Source: Saccoglossus kowalevskii (lineage: Eukaryota; Hemichordata; Enteropneusta; Harrimaniidae). From it: a DNA stretch of 51,267 bases. The position numbers were made by a program, and so were the translations under genes. The notes beneath the pieces are model-generated. The model was not told the DNA's origin. It saw only the letters and a list, made by a program, of their open reading frames with translations, and did no database searches. Below are positions 49,898 to 51,267 of this stretch, piece after piece. The stretch lies in contig NW_003109109.1 in the NCBI RefSeq assembly GCF_000003605.2, positions 41,809 to 93,075 of the forward strand, written 5' to 3'. Each line of letters begins with the position of its first letter. The stretch's first letter is position 1.

Positions 49898-51267
49898 GTG
49901 TACATATATGGGGTGCACTGTAGTTAAAATGAGTGGCTTCAGTGCGGATAGTGCTTACGTCTCTCTACGACTACAGTGTACGTATAACTATGGATGCACT
50001 GTAGTTAAAATAAGTGGCTTCAGTGCGGATAGTGCTTACGTCTCTCTACAACTACGGCGTATGTATGGCTATGGAGTGCATTGTAGTTAAAATGAGTGGC
50101 TTGAGTACGGATAGTGCTTGCGTCTCTCTACGACTACAGTGTACGTATAGCTATGGATGCACTGTAGTTAAAATAAGTGGCTTCAGTGCGGATAGTGCTT
50201 ACGTCTCTCTACAACTACGGCGTATGTATGGCTATGGAGTGCATTGTAGTTAAAATGAGTGGCTTGAGTGCGGATAGTGCTTACGTCTCTCTACGACTAC
50301 AGTGTACGTATAACTATGGATGCACTGTAGTTAAAATAAGTGGCTTCAGTGCGGATAGTGCTTACGTCTCTCTACAACTACGGCGTATGTATGGCTATGG
50401 AGTGCATTGTAGTTAAAATGAGTGGCTTGAGTACGGATAGTGCTTGCGTCTCTCTACGACTACAGTGTACGTATAGCTATGGAGTGCACTGTAGTTGAAA
50501 TGAGTGGCTTCAGTGCGGATAGTGCTTACGTCTCTCTACAATTACAGTGTACGTATAGCTATAGGTGCGCTGTAGTTAAAATAAGTAGCTTCAGTGCGGA
50601 TAGTGTTTACATCTCTCTACAACTACAGTGTACGTATAACTATAGGTGCACTGTAGTTGAAATGAGTGGCTTCAGTGTGGATAGTGCTTACGTCTCTCTA
50701 CGACTACAGTGTATGTATAGCTATAGGTGCACTGTAGTTGAAATGAGTGGCTTCAGTGCAGATAGTGCTTACGTCTCTCTACGACTACAGTGTACGTATA
50801 GGTATAGGGTGCACTGTAGTTAAAATGAGTGGCTTGAGTACGGATAGTGCTTAGGTCTCTCTACGACTACAGTGTACGTATAGCTATGGAGTGCACTGTA
50901 GTTAAAATGAGTGCGCGAGTGCGGATAGTGCTTGCGTCTCTCTACAACTACAGTGTATGTATAGCTATGGAGTGCACTGTAGTTGAAATGAGTGGCTTCA
51001 GTGCGGATAGTGCTTACGTCTCTCTACGACTACAGTGTACGTATAGCTATAGGGTGCACTGTAGTTAAAATGAGTGGCTTGAGTACGGATAGTGCTTAGG
51101 TCTCTCTACGACTACAGTGTACGTATAGCTATGGAGTGCACTGTAGTTAAAATGAGTGCTCGAGTGCGGATAGTGCTTACGTCTCTCTACAACTACAGTG
51201 TATGTATAGCTATGGAGTGCACTGTAGTTGAAATGAGTGGCTTCAGTGCGGATAGTGCTTACGTCTC
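49898..51267. repeat. 82-bp satellite array with higher-order repeats, cut by window end
   Basis: About 16-17 units of 81-82 bp, each with GCACTGTAGTT, then AAATGAGTGGCTT and GTGCTTACGTCTCTCTAC. Successive TAGTT positions are 49921, 50002, 50084, 50165, 50247, 50328, 50410 and 50492. Alternating 81/82-bp units form a 163-bp dimer repeated about three times between about 50,002 and 50,492. Further on, a variant unit recurs after 245 bp (50,899 and 51,144), a trimer period. Each unit has an inverted repeat, for example AACTACAGTG at 50946-50955 and CACTGTAGTT at 50975-50984. The array lies in a SoxD intron and continues past the window. Its short open frames are by-products of the repeat and are not called as genes. 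Confidence 0.95.

Noticed and set aside
49908-51068. Serial open frames in the 82-bp array that resemble a repeat protein
   Set aside because: Each ends at the same stop in the repeat unit (TAA after GTAGT); unit lengths of 81 and 82 bp break the frame. The repeat is DNA-level.
1-51267. A previously undescribed multi-gene system
   Set aside because: Only one protein-coding locus is supportable. No gene cluster, defence module or operon is visible on either strand.

Overview
This window looks like nuclear DNA of an invertebrate animal. It is AT-rich, almost free of long open reading frames, and full of SINE-like, MITE-like and tandem repeats. Its one convincing protein-coding locus has GT-AG exons with matching phases. 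The protein is a SoxD transcription factor (the SOX5/SOX6/SOX13 group) and the tandem repeats include a 50-N scaffold gap, so I read this as part of a genome scaffold from a marine bilaterian. A hemichordate or other invertebrate deuterostome, or a lophotrochozoan, would fit; the sequence alone does not settle it. There is no operon, CRISPR array, phage or bacterial defence system here.

Layout. Positions 1 to about 42,480 are non-coding: intergenic and/or 5' intron of the SoxD gene. They hold two families of tRNA-derived SINEs (about 1-61, 9,911-10,050 and 35,784-35,905; about 7,731-8,190 and 14,531-14,862), MITE-like inverted-repeat elements (9,333-9,630; 21,882-21,970; 36,989-37,072; fragments elsewhere), minisatellites (14,009-14,180; 23,095-23,415; 27,242-27,723), a large 80-bp satellite with an assembly gap (about 33,774-35,430) and a broken retroelement integrase fragment (37,673-37,763). 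A CpG-rich block at about 16,740-18,290, with E2F-like and YY1-like motifs, is the best promoter candidate.

The SoxD gene runs on the + strand. A candidate first coding exon (42,488-42,549) ends in phase 2, as the large exon at 45,005-46,056 requires. The large exon encodes the short N-terminus, the leucine zipper, the Q-box, the PLNLS co-repressor motif and a second helix. A 66-nt phase-1/phase-1 mini-exon at 48,431-48,496 looks like an optional cassette. A 257-nt exon (49,304-49,560) continues towards the DNA-binding domain. The HMG box is not in the window and should lie further downstream. The last 1.37 kb is an 82-bp satellite with higher-order structure, cut by the window edge.

The most notable points are the unusually compact SoxD exon, the in-frame cassette, and intronic satellites and motif clusters that repeat the SOX core motif ATTGTT/AACAAT inside a Sox gene. 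The regulatory reading of those motifs is speculative because the DNA is AT-rich.
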